Below, one piece after another: positions 52,054 to 60,997 of a stretch of DNA of 64,000 nt (positions are counted from its first letter, which is position 1; each line of letters begins with the position of its first letter). This DNA comes from Butyrivibrio sp. (lineage in GTDB: Bacteria; Bacillota; Clostridia; Lachnospirales; Lachnospiraceae): assembly GCA_023664865.1 (NCBI GenBank), contig JAMPEU010000010.1, forward strand, positions 1 to 64,000, in the 5' to 3' direction. The notes beneath the pieces are model-generated. The model was not told the origin of the DNA. It did no database searches and saw only the letters and a list, made by a program, of their open reading frames with translations. A program made the translations under genes and the position numbers.

Positions 52054-54531
52054 CTACTTTCCACTCTTCTTCGGTATTACCACCTTGTCAAGCTTCCAAA
52101 TTTCGTCTACATACTCCTGAATAGTTCTGTCGGACGTAAACTTGCCACAGCACGCCGTATTCAATATGGCGCTCTTCGCCCATGCTTTCTCGTCCTTATA
52201 CGCTGCTTCCACTTTCCTTTGCGCCTCGGCATATGCCTTGAAGTCTTTCAGAATAAAGTACATATCCGCCTTTGAAGTACTCTGCGTATTCAATAAAGAA
52301 TTATACAGAGTCCTGAACAGTTCAGGGTCATTCGGTGAGTAAGTGCCGTTAATAAGCTGCATCAGCACTTTCCTTACGTCCGGGTCGTTGTTGAAAATTT
52401 CCATCGGATTATATCCGCCGTTGTTCTCATAATTAATTACTTCATCAGAACTCAATCCGAAGATAAAGGCGTTTTCTTCTCCAACTTCTTCAACAATCTC
52501 CACATTTGCGCCGTCCATGGTTCCAATTGTAAGCGCACCGTTAAGCATAAACTTCATGTTGCCGGTTCCCGACGCTTCCTTGCTTGCCGTAGATATCTGC
52601 TCGGATACGTCTGCTGCCGCAAATATAATCTCAGCATTGGACACCCTGTAATTCTCAATAAATACAACTTTTATCTTGCCGTTGATTGCCGCGTCGTTAT
52701 TTATCACGTCGGCAACCGAGTTGATAAGCTTGATAGTCAGCTTGGCGTTGCGGTAGCCTGCTGCCGCTTTCGCGCCGAAGATAAAGGTCCTCGGATAGAA
52801 ATCCATATCCGGATGCTCTTTTAACTCATTATACAGATACATAACATGCAGTATGTTAAGAAGCTGGCGTTTGTATTCATGCAGCCTCTTAACCTGAACA
52901 TCGAAGATGGAGCGCGGGTCTACTTCAATACCGTTATTCTCTAAGATATATTTTGCCAGACGCACCTTATTCTGATACTTGATATTCATAAATTCCTGCT
53001 GCGCTTTTTCATCGTCGGCATATACCTTTAACTTGCTGATTTTGGATAAATCGGTAATCCAGTCATTTCCTATATGGTCCGTTACCCAGTTTGCAAGCAG
53101 CGGGTTGGCATGAAGAAGGAAACGCCTCTGGGTAATGCCGTTGGTCTTATTATTGAATTTCTCGGGCATCATCTCATAGAAGTCCCTCAGTTCCTGATTT
53201 TTAAGGATTTCCGTATGTAATCTCGCCACGCCGTTGACCGAATAACCGGCTGCAATGGCAAGATGCGCCATCTTAACCTGTCCGTCATAGATAATCGCCA
53301 TCTTGCGGACTTTCTCCTGATTGCCCGGATAACGCTGTTCTATACGCGCAATAAATCTGCGGTTGATTTCCTCGATAATCTGATATACGCGCGGAAGGAG
53401 TCTGGAGAAAAGTTCAATCGGCCATTTTTCCAAAGCTTCCGACATAATGGTATGGTTGGTATATGCGCAGGTCTTAGTCGTAACTTCCCACGCCTCATCC
53501 CATGTAAGATAATAATCGTCCATCAGGATGCGCATCAATTCCGCTACCGCTACCGTAGGGTGCGTATCGTTCAACTGGAACGTAACCTTCTCATGGAACT
53601 TCCTTATATCATCATGCTTACGCATATATTTCTCCACAGCTTCCTGAACAGAAGCAGAGATAAAGAAATACTGCTGTTTTAAACGCAGCTCTTTTCCTGC
53701 GTAATGGTTATCGTTAGGATAAAGCACCTCTACGATATTCCTTGCAAGGTTCTCCTGCTCTACTGCTTTATGGTAATCGCCCTTATCGAAGGAATCAAGC
53801 TGGAAACACTCTACCGGCTCGGCATCCCAGATACGCAGCGTATTAACTATTCCGTTTCCGTATCCTACAATCGGGATATCATAAGGAATCGCACGTACCG
53901 ACTGATAACCTTCCTGCTTAAAGTTATTTCTGCCGTTTTCATCCACATAGACATTGACATATCCGCCGAATTTAACTTCTTTAGCATATTCAGGCCTGCG
54001 AAGTTCAAACGGATTGCCGTCTTTTAACCAGTTGTCCGGCACCTCTACCTGATAACCGTCCCTGATTTCCTGCTTGAACATACCGTAACGATATCTTATA
54101 CCACAGCCATACGCCGCATATCCCAGAGTAGCAAGGGAATCCAGAAAACATGCCGCAAGCCTTCCCAGACCGCCGTTGCCAAGCGCAGCGTCCGGTTCCT
54201 GGTCTTCCACTACGTTGATGTCAATGCCTAATTCATTCAGCGCATCTTTGAATACTTCATACGCCTGCAAGTTAATCATATTATTGCCAAGCGCACGTCC
54301 CATCAAAAATTCCATTGACAGGTAATATACCATCTTGGGATCCTGTTTCTCATATTCCTGCTGGCTTGCAAGCCACTGATCCACAATCGCATCCTTGACC
54401 GCGTATGATACCGCCTGAAAAATCTGCTGGTCTGTTGCTTCCTCAAGAGTCTTACGATAAAGCGTCTTTACATTATATAAAACACTTCTTTTAAAAAGCT
54501 CTGTGTCAAATGTTACTGGTTTCTTCTGCAT
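52054..54531 (-). CDS. glgP: Glycogen/maltodextrin phosphorylase
   Basis: Cleaves alpha-1,4-glucans with phosphate to glucose-1-phosphate. 825 residues, the usual bacterial length. Conserved blocks visible: YLSMEFLMGRALGNN, ALGNGGLGRLAACF, the catalytic VKRLHEYKRQLLN and the PLP-Lys site EASGTGNMKFMLNGAL with IGTMDGANVEI. The product is the same glucose-1-phosphate used by rfbA and by UDP-glucose synthesis, which makes its position directly before the sugar operon (6 nt to rffA) metabolically sensible. It follows ileS by 51 nt. Confidence 0.97.
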   Translation of the reverse strand: MQKKPVTFDTELFKRSVLYNVKTLYRKTLEEATDQQIFQAVSYAVKDAIVDQWLASQQEYEKQDPKMVYYLSMEFLMGRALGNNMINLQAYEVFKDALNELGIDINVVEDQEPDAALGNGGLGRLAACFLDSLATLGYAAYGCGIRYRYGMFKQEIRDGYQVEVPDNWLKDGNPFELRRPEYAKEVKFGGYVNVYVDENGRNNFKQEGYQSVRAIPYDIPIVGYGNGIVNTLRIWDAEPVECFQLDSFDKGDYHKAVEQENLARNIVEVLYPNDNHYAGKELRLKQQYFFISASVQEAVEKYMRKHDDIRKFHEKVTFQLNDTHPTVAVAELMRILMDDYYLTWDEAWEVTTKTCAYTNHTIMSEALEKWPIELFSRLLPRVYQIIEEINRRFIARIEQRYPGNQEKVRKMAIIYDGQVKMAHLAIAAGYSVNGVARLHTEILKNQELRDFYEMMPEKFNNKTNGITQRRFLLHANPLLANWVTDHIGNDWITDLSKISKLKVYADDEKAQQEFMNIKYQNKVRLAKYILENNGIEVDPRSIFDVQVKRLHEYKRQLLNILHVMYLYNELKEHPDMDFYPRTFIFGAKAAAGYRNAKLTIKLINSVADVINNDAAINGKIKVVFIENYRVSNAEIIFAAADVSEQISTASKEASGTGNMKFMLNGALTIGTMDGANVEIVEEVGEENAFIFGLSSDEVINYENNGGYNPMEIFNNDPDVRKVLMQLINGTYSPNDPELFRTLYNSLLNTQSTSKADMYFILKDFKAYAEAQRKVEAAYKDEKAWAKSAILNTACCGKFTSDRTIQEYVDEIWKLDKVVIPKKSGK

Positions 54532-54582
54532 TTAGCTACCTCCTCATGCTGACTTTTTATAGTTATTATTATATTACTCTGT

Positions 54583-57500
54583 TTATTGTTTTTCAATCCC
54601 GATAATAACCTTTTCTCCATTGACGTTCCATTCTTTGGATACCGCAAGCTGCTCATTGTCCGTAATGCCCTGTGCCAGAACCTTGCTTGATATTACGGTT
54701 TCATTTTTATGCACTATCTTGGATATCTTCTCATTACCGCAGATTGATACCTTAATGTGATCCATTACCTCAAAGTCCGCATCCTTACGCATGGTCTGGA
54801 TTTTGCTTATCACCTCATATACAAAGCCTTCCTCAATAAGCTCGTCAGTCAGTTTAGTATCCAGTACGACAGTAACAGTGTTGTCAGCCTCCGATACATA
54901 GCCTTCTTTCTGCGCCATCTCAATGAGCAAATCTTCTTTAGCCAGGGAAATCTCCACTCCATCCACTTCAAACTTAAGCGCGCCTTTATCATTCAGCTCA
55001 TCCATCGCCAAATTGCCGTCCACACTGCTTAAATGTTTCTGGATGCCGCCAAGCTGCTTGCCGTATTTAGGCCCTACCGTGCGAAGCTGCGGCTTGAAAC
55101 TATAGCTTGTAAATTCCCGCACATCGTCGGTAAAGACAATCTGCTTCACGTTCAATTCGTCTTTTATGATATCCTGATAAAATTCGCTTAATGTATTCTG
55201 CGCTTTGACAAGCATGGTGCCGATTGGCTGGCGGTTCTTAATATTAGCGGCGTTACGCGCTGCGCGCCCCATCACGACAATCTTCAAGACCTCTTCCATA
55301 TCTTCTTCCAGCTTTGCGTCAATCATCTTCTCATCCGCAGCAGGGAAATCACACAAATGAATACTCTCCGGAGCATCTTTGTCAATGCTTCTTACCAAAT
55401 TCTGATATATTTCCTCTGTCATAAAAGGAACCATGGGCGCAGCAGCTTTGCATATATTAACAAGCGCCGTATATAAAGTCATATAAGCGTTAATCTTATC
55501 CTGCTCCATGCCCTTAGCCCAGAAACGCTCGCGGCTTCTCCTGACATACCAGTTGCTCATTTCATCGACGAAATTATCCAGCACGCGTGCCGCCTCCGGA
55601 ATCTTATATTCGTTCAGATTGGCGTCTACTTCCTTGACCGCCGTATTCAGCTTGGATAAAAGCCACTTATCCATGACGGGGAGTTTATCATAGTCCAGCG
55701 AATACTTCGTCGCGTCAAAATTATCAATATTCGCATACAATATGAAAAAGGCATAGGTATTCCATAATGTGCCTAAGAACTTGCGCTGTCCTTCCTGCAC
55801 CGCCTTGCCGTGGAACCTGTTCGGCAGCCACGGTGCGGAATTGATATAGAAATACCAGCGGATTGCGTCTGCGCCGTAAGTCTCAAGAGCCTCAAACGGA
55901 TCTACGGCGTTGCCTTTGGACTTGGACATCTTCTGACCGTTTTCGTCCTGTACATGTCCAAGCACAATTACATTTTCAAAGGGAGCCTTATTAAACAGCA
56001 GGGTTGATTCCGCCATCAGGGAATAGAACCATCCGCGCGTCTGGTCCACAGCTTCCGAGATAAACTGCGCTGGGAACTGCTTTTCAAATAAATCCTTATT
56101 TTCAAACGGATAATGATGCTGTGCAAAAGGCATCGCTCCCGAATCAAACCAGCAGTCTATAACCTCCGGCACACGTTTCATAGTCTTGCCGCAGTCAGGG
56201 CATTTAATCGTAATCTCATCTATATAAGGTCTATGCAGTTCCACCGTCTTAGCCGCTGGATTGCCGCTCATCTTCTCAAGCTCTTCGCGTGAACCGATTG
56301 ACTCCATATGTCCGCATGACTCGCACTCCCAGACATTAAGCGGCGTTCCCCAATAACGGTTGCGGGAAATGCCCCAATCCTGAATATTTTCCAGCCAGTT
56401 TCCGAAACGTCCCTCGCCGATGGGCTCCGGAATCCAGTTGACAGTCTTATTATTGCGCACTAAATCATCACGCACCGCGGTCATTTTAATAAACCACGAC
56501 TCTCTCGCATAATAAATAAGCGGGGTATCGCATCTCCAGCAGAATGGATAATCATGCTCAAATTTGGGCGCGTCAAACAATTTTCCTTCTTTATCCAAAT
56601 CCTTCAGAATTTCGGGATCGGCTTTCTTTACAAACATTCCGGCATAAGCAGTCTCCTGCGTCATTTCACCTTTGCCGTTTACAAACTGCACAAAAGGCAG
56701 GTCGTATTTGCGCCCTACCTGCGCATCGTCTTCACCGAATGCAGGCGCTATATGGACGATGCCTGTACCGTCCGTCATGGTAACATAGGTGTCGCAGGTT
56801 ATAAAATGCCCCTTCTTATGCTGTTTTGCCGCCGCTTCTCCTGCACAGGCAAACAAAGGCTCGTATTCTTTATATTCCAAATCCGTTCCCACATAAGTTT
56901 CCAGTATTTCATACGCCGGCTTTCCTTCCTCCGCCAGCTTGCCAAGCACGTTATCAAGAAGAGCCTGCGCCATATAATAAGTATAGCCGTCAGCCGCTTT
57001 TACTTTTACATATGTCTCATTCGGATTCACGCACAACGCTACGTTAGAAGGCAGCGTCCACGGTGTCGTGGTCCATGCGAGGAAATATGCGTCTTCCCCT
57101 ACCGCCTTAAAGCGTACCACGGCGGAGCGTTCTTTTACCGCCTTATAGCCCTGAGCCACCTCATGCGATGAAAGCGGAGTCCCGCAGCGCGGACAATACG
57201 GCACTATTTTAAATCCTTTATATAATAAGCCCTTATTCCAAATCTCTTTTAACGCCCACCATTCGGATTCTATAAAATCGTCATGGTAAGTGACATATGG
57301 GTCGTCCATGTCAGCCCAGAAACCAACCGTTCCGGAGAAGTCTTCCCACATGCCCTTATATTTCCAGACCGATTCCTTACATTTACTGATAAATGGATCC
57401 AGTCCATATTCTTCTATCTGCTCTTTTCCGTCCAGTCCCAGCAGTTTCTCAACTTCCAATTCTACCGGGAGTCCATGCGTATCCCAGCCTGCCTTTCTAG

Positions 57501-57738
57501 GCACCATATAGCCCTTCATAGTGCGGTATCTTGGAATCATATCTTTTATTACACGGGTAAGCACATGCCCTATATGCGGCTGTCCGTTCGCCGTCGGCGG
57601 TCCGTCATAAAAAGTATAAGTTTCTCCTTCTTTACGGGAGTCGATGCTCTTCTGAAAGATATCGTTCTCTTTCCAAAACTGACAAACTTCTTTTTCCCTG
57701 TCTACAAAATTTAAGCTGGCGTCAACTTTTTGATACAT
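54583..57738 (-). CDS. ileS: Isoleucyl-tRNA synthetase, type-2-like
   Basis: 1051 residues, longer than the common bacterial type 1 (about 930). HIGH motif as PHIGH in PPTANGQPHIGHV, KMSKS as KMSKSKGN, and the editing domain with WTTTPWTLPSN. WDTHGLPVELEVEK and the extended C-terminal region are features of the type 2 (eukaryote-like) IleRS found in many clostridia; some members of that group are naturally insensitive to mupirocin, which cannot be judged here. GGAGG lies before the ATG. The leader is only about 73 nt from the promoter, too short for a T-box. Confidence 0.96.
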   Translation of the reverse strand: MYQKVDASLNFVDREKEVCQFWKENDIFQKSIDSRKEGETYTFYDGPPTANGQPHIGHVLTRVIKDMIPRYRTMKGYMVPRKAGWDTHGLPVELEVEKLLGLDGKEQIEEYGLDPFISKCKESVWKYKGMWEDFSGTVGFWADMDDPYVTYHDDFIESEWWALKEIWNKGLLYKGFKIVPYCPRCGTPLSSHEVAQGYKAVKERSAVVRFKAVGEDAYFLAWTTTPWTLPSNVALCVNPNETYVKVKAADGYTYYMAQALLDNVLGKLAEEGKPAYEILETYVGTDLEYKEYEPLFACAGEAAAKQHKKGHFITCDTYVTMTDGTGIVHIAPAFGEDDAQVGRKYDLPFVQFVNGKGEMTQETAYAGMFVKKADPEILKDLDKEGKLFDAPKFEHDYPFCWRCDTPLIYYARESWFIKMTAVRDDLVRNNKTVNWIPEPIGEGRFGNWLENIQDWGISRNRYWGTPLNVWECESCGHMESIGSREELEKMSGNPAAKTVELHRPYIDEITIKCPDCGKTMKRVPEVIDCWFDSGAMPFAQHHYPFENKDLFEKQFPAQFISEAVDQTRGWFYSLMAESTLLFNKAPFENVIVLGHVQDENGQKMSKSKGNAVDPFEALETYGADAIRWYFYINSAPWLPNRFHGKAVQEGQRKFLGTLWNTYAFFILYANIDNFDATKYSLDYDKLPVMDKWLLSKLNTAVKEVDANLNEYKIPEAARVLDNFVDEMSNWYVRRSRERFWAKGMEQDKINAYMTLYTALVNICKAAAPMVPFMTEEIYQNLVRSIDKDAPESIHLCDFPAADEKMIDAKLEEDMEEVLKIVVMGRAARNAANIKNRQPIGTMLVKAQNTLSEFYQDIIKDELNVKQIVFTDDVREFTSYSFKPQLRTVGPKYGKQLGGIQKHLSSVDGNLAMDELNDKGALKFEVDGVEISLAKEDLLIEMAQKEGYVSEADNTVTVVLDTKLTDELIEEGFVYEVISKIQTMRKDADFEVMDHIKVSICGNEKISKIVHKNETVISSKVLAQGITDNEQLAVSKEWNVNGEKVIIGIEKQ

Positions 57739-57817
57739 AATAATCCTCCATTCCTGCTCAACCTACGAATATTGCCAAACCAGATACTGTCTTCTTCAAC
57801 ATCTTTGCTCTTCGCAT

Positions 57818-57857
57818 ATTATACCATATTGTAATATTATGAAAATAGGATTGTCAA
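57818..57857 (-). promoter_or_regulatory. Promoter region of ileS
   Basis: On the minus strand, a perfect TTGACA (57857-57852) with TACAAT 18 bp on (57833-57828); a perfect TATAAT also lies at 57823-57818 after TGG. Either -10 box gives a leader of about 70-85 nt. Confidence 0.65.
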
Positions 57858-57863
57858 GGCGGA

Positions 57864-58334
57864 TTATTCCTTATTTTTGCCCTTTAATAAATTAATAGCA
57901 GCCACACATACAGCTATAATCAGTATCGGAATCAATATTTCCCATATTTCAGACTTGTTCCTTTGCTCTTCTGCCTGCTGCACTTCATCATAAATCCTAT
58001 GATTATCGTTCATACTCTGTTCAAATTCCTGATTAATTAAATCCTGGTCTCCCAGAGTTTTCAGATAGCCAATCTGAATATAACCCGTATGCTCTCCGGC
58101 AGAAATCCTGCACCAATTATTTTCCGCATTTTCTGTTGTAAATACTACCGTTCCCGCCTCTAGGGCTGTCACTATATCAGATTCCTCTGACGCTTCTTCA
58201 TGCAAATCTGCCGGCGCATTTGTTTCGAATATCATATTTGATTTTATCTCATCCAAATTCGCAGCACATACCGGAAACTGCATGATAAGCAGCATAATTA
58301 TTCCTACTACGGACATAGTTAATAATTTTCTCAT
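57864..58334 (-). CDS. Exported SH3-domain protein with C-terminal membrane helix
   Basis: 156 residues: signal-type hydrophobic N-terminus (5-24, with a CAANL cleavage-like site), one bacterial SH3 domain (about 35-95; NAPADLHEEASEESDIVTALEAG, then WCRI and GYIQIGYL), a charged linker and a C-terminal membrane helix (about 130-148). SH3 domains of this kind bind cell-wall peptide or glycan. It lies between ileS and the next small exported protein on the same strand. Exact role unknown. Confidence 0.8.
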   Translation of the reverse strand: MRKLLTMSVVGIIMLLIMQFPVCAANLDEIKSNMIFETNAPADLHEEASEESDIVTALEAGTVVFTTENAENNWCRISAGEHTGYIQIGYLKTLGDQDLINQEFEQSMNDNHRIYDEVQQAEEQRNKSEIWEILIPILIIAVCVAAINLLKGKNKE

Positions 58335-58371
58335 CTATTCTTTCTCCTGTTATGAAATTTTAACAAACTAA

Positions 58372-58392
58372 GGGAATGCCAAAGGCATTCCC
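58372..58392 (-). terminator. Terminator after the exported Ala/Ser/Thr-rich protein
   Basis: Perfect 9-bp stem GGGAATGCC / GGCATTCCC with a 3-nt loop; on the minus strand TTAGTTTGTT follows. Confidence 0.65.
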
Positions 58393-58463
58393 CATAGTCG
58401 CTTAATTATATAAATTAATTTTTTCTAAATCAAACAACCTCAATTTGATTGTATGCCAAGCAA

Positions 58464-59129
58464 TTACTTAGCAACGATTGCATAAGCTCCAAGTCCTACA
58501 TTAACTGCAAACGTAACTGTATCCGGATTAGTATCCAAATCTTCAAGAACCGTTATTACGCCACCTTCCTGAACACAGATTACATAGTATGTCAGCGACG
58601 GGTCAGCATTTTTAGGAAGTCCTGTCATAAGTGCAACACTTCCATTTTCCAATTCAACCCATTTGCCGCTCTCTTTAGCTCCAAGTTCAACCTGAATACA
58701 TGCAACAACGTCAGTTTCCAAAGCTTCTGCCGCCGCATTAATGCTTGCCATTGCGTTTACGCTCTTCTTCGTATCTACATCATAAACAAAGATTGTAGGT
58801 TTCTGGCCTTCAGTTAAGCCAAGAGATGCCGTTATCTCTTCAGCAGATGTCGTAACTGCCGCACCCTGCACTGTCGCAACATCATATATTCCTGAAACAG
58901 ATGTTTTTACTGATGTGCCAGCTACATTTATACTAGCATTCGCTCCTTTAGTTACACTTGCAATATGCAACATTGCAGGCGACTCACTAGTTACAGAGCT
59001 TGATGTTGTACTTGTACTATTACCAGACACATCATTGTCAGATACGGCACACACCATTAATGTAGCTGACATAAGCATTGTTGTTGCAACGGTTGCTGCC
59101 ATGATTTTTTTCATTCTTTTTAAATTCAT
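58464..59129 (-). CDS. Secreted protein of unknown function
   Basis: 221 residues, starting at ATG 59129 with a strong AGGAGGAGA upstream. Signal peptide about 1-28 (MKKIMAATVATTMLMSATLMVCAVS), then a Ser/Thr-rich stretch (30-50) and a small-residue-rich body with no Cys except at the signal end and at two body positions, and no domain I recognise. The end FAVNVGLGAYAIVAK is neat and hydrophobic. A strong promoter and terminator make it a single-gene unit, probably well expressed. Secretion is well supported; function unknown. Confidence 0.78.
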   Translation of the reverse strand: MNLKRMKKIMAATVATTMLMSATLMVCAVSDNDVSGNSTSTTSSSVTSESPAMLHIASVTKGANASINVAGTSVKTSVSGIYDVATVQGAAVTTSAEEITASLGLTEGQKPTIFVYDVDTKKSVNAMASINAAAEALETDVVACIQVELGAKESGKWVELENGSVALMTGLPKNADPSLTYYVICVQEGGVITVLEDLDTNPDTVTFAVNVGLGAYAIVAK

Positions 59130-59176
59130 TTTACTTCTCCTCCTATATAATTATTATAGCTTTTGATGATGAAGAT

Positions 59177-59205
59177 ATTTTAATACACCTTTATACGGAT
59201 TGCAA
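59177..59205 (-). promoter_or_regulatory. Promoter of the secreted-protein gene
   Basis: On the minus strand, TTGCAA (59205-59200), a 17-bp spacer and TAAAAT (59182-59177), about 48 nt before the start codon. Confidence 0.6.
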
Positions 59206-59353
59206 CTATTTTTTTAGTTTTTATACACAATGTAAGTATTTTCCATTTTAGATGTATCTATTTTTTTATTTAACTTAAAATAAAACACTTTTATATTTCT
59301 CCAACTGGGTGTAAAATAAATATAAAATATAATTATATGAAAAGGAAAACAAT

Positions 59354-60238
59354 ATGCTGCGTATAATTACTGATTCTGCAACCGATTTACCCAAAAGTTA
59401 CATTGAAGAGCATAAACTCCACGTCATTCCTACGCCTGTGGTTATAGACGACGTAGACTATTTTGACGGTGCAACAATTCAGACCGGCGAATTTTATACG
59501 ATTTTGGACGATATTAAGCGCGACGTCAAAACATATCATATCAATCCTGATATGTTTACTAAAGCCTTTACACCATATGCGCAGGCGGGTGACAGCATTA
59601 TTTATCTCTGCTTTTCGACCGGAATCGCCGGAACCTATAATGCCGCCAATATTGCCAAGAATAATGTATTAGAGGAATATCCTGATTTTGATTTGACTAT
59701 TATTGATTCCAAGTCTGCGTCTATCGGATTCGGATTATTGGTATCCAAGCTGGTTACCATGTTGGAAAAGGGAGCCTCCAAAGAAGAAATCATAGAGGCT
59801 GCCGACTATTTTATTTCCCATATAAGGCATGTGTTCACAGTGCAGACTCTCGCTTATCTGATTAAGGGCGGCCGCCTCACCAAATTTAAAGGCGTGATTG
59901 CGGAAACCCTGGACATGAAACCGGTACTGGAAGTGGATAAGAATGGGGCGTTAGCGGTTATCAAAACAGTGCGCGGACGCAAGAAATCCATCCGCAGCCT
60001 GATGGATTACGCCAAAGAATACGGCTATCATTTGGAAAATCAGGAAATAGCAGTCTGCCACGGTGAAGATCCTGATTCTCTTGCCATGATGAAATCACTT
60101 ATCGAAGAAGAATTTCATCCCAAATCAATTCTCGTTGCCGTTGTAGGCTGTGCAATCGGCGCACACACGGGACGCGGAATAGTAGGGTTCTGTTTCTTTG
60201 ATGCCGATGATGGCAAATATGCTCATTATTTTTCTTAA
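59354..60238 (+). CDS. DegV family fatty-acid-binding protein
   Basis: 294 residues, standard for DegV. N-terminal RIITDSATDLPKSYIEEH, the phospholigand-binding ISTGIAGTYN-like segment (FSTGIAGTYNAANIA), IDSKSASIGFG and the C-terminal VGCAIGAHTGRGIVGFCFF block. DegV/FakB proteins hold fatty acids for phosphorylation by FakA; no fakA is seen here. AGGA lies 7 nt before the ATG. It stands alone on the plus strand, divergent from the secreted-protein gene. Confidence 0.92.
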   Translation: MLRIITDSATDLPKSYIEEHKLHVIPTPVVIDDVDYFDGATIQTGEFYTILDDIKRDVKTYHINPDMFTKAFTPYAQAGDSIIYLCFSTGIAGTYNAANIAKNNVLEEYPDFDLTIIDSKSASIGFGLLVSKLVTMLEKGASKEEIIEAADYFISHIRHVFTVQTLAYLIKGGRLTKFKGVIAETLDMKPVLEVDKNGALAVIKTVRGRKKSIRSLMDYAKEYGYHLENQEIAVCHGEDPDSLAMMKSLIEEEFHPKSILVAVVGCAIGAHTGRGIVGFCFFDADDGKYAHYFS

Positions 60239-60260
60239 TTCCTTTAATAATGCGTAGACA

Positions 60261-60297
60261 AAAATTCCAAGACAGTTATGCTCTGTCTTGGAATTTT
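60261..60297 (+). terminator. Bidirectional terminator between degV and spoVT
   Basis: Perfect 15-bp stem (60261-60275 with 60283-60297) ending in TTTT, with a 7-nt loop, placed between two convergent genes and A/T-rich at both ends. Confidence 0.85.
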
Positions 60298-60333
60298 GCA
60301 TTATATTGCTATATGCTTACACAGCCCCATTTA

Positions 60334-60879
60334 TTACTGCTCCATCTGCCTGCCTAAGAAACCTGCCGCAGATTGTATAAGTTTCTGTTCTACTTCCCCC
60401 ATCTTAGACTTATTATCCATTTCCAGTAAAATTACGGCGCCTATAACGTCGCCCTCGCATATAATCGGACTGATTGCCTCATGCTGGTATTCGTCGTCCG
60501 ACTCATGGCAGATGGAAATAAAATTCCTGTCGCCCTTAGCGGCTACAACGCTCTCCCTATTATTAATTTTCTCCTCCAAATCCTTACTTATGGATTTGCC
60601 GAGAACATTCTTCATACCGCCCGAAACGGCAATAAACTGGTCTCTGTCGGATATCATCGCAATATGCCCTGATACCTGCGCCATACTTTCTGCGTACTGC
60701 TTAGCGAATGTCCCCATTTCACCGATTGGAGAATACTTTTTTAAAATAATCTCACCTTCCCTATCCGTATAAATTTCCAGCGGGTCAGCTTCCCTAATCC
60801 TAAGAGTCCTCCTTATCTCCTTAGGAATAACGATACGTCCAAGGTCATCTATTCTTCTAACAATTCCTGTCGCTTTCAT
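60334..60879 (-). CDS. spoVT: Stage V sporulation regulator SpoVT
   Basis: 181 residues. An AbrB-type swapped-hairpin DNA-binding domain (1-50; MKATGIVRRIDDLGRIVIP and LRIREADPLEIY) is followed by a GAF-like C-terminal domain (about 60-180). This is the exact layout and length of SpoVT, which controls late forespore genes. Its presence suggests a spore-forming, or ancestrally spore-forming, clostridial lineage. It is convergent with the DegV gene across a strong hairpin. Confidence 0.92.
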   Translation of the reverse strand: MKATGIVRRIDDLGRIVIPKEIRRTLRIREADPLEIYTDREGEIILKKYSPIGEMGTFAKQYAESMAQVSGHIAMISDRDQFIAVSGGMKNVLGKSISKDLEEKINNRESVVAAKGDRNFISICHESDDEYQHEAISPIICEGDVIGAVILLEMDNKSKMGEVEQKLIQSAAGFLGRQMEQ

Positions 60880-60997
60880 ATAATATAACCCTCCATTTAT
60901 TCTAATAGTATTTTATAAGTCTGCTACTATTATCTGTAAATGGTGGGAGTTTATACCTGAATTAATAATTTTTCTGTCAACGGCATTATCAGTCCGC

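Noticed and set aside
57739-57863. T-box leader for ileS
   Set aside because: The interval is too short and lacks a T-box sequence or antiterminator fold; clear promoter boxes lie within it.
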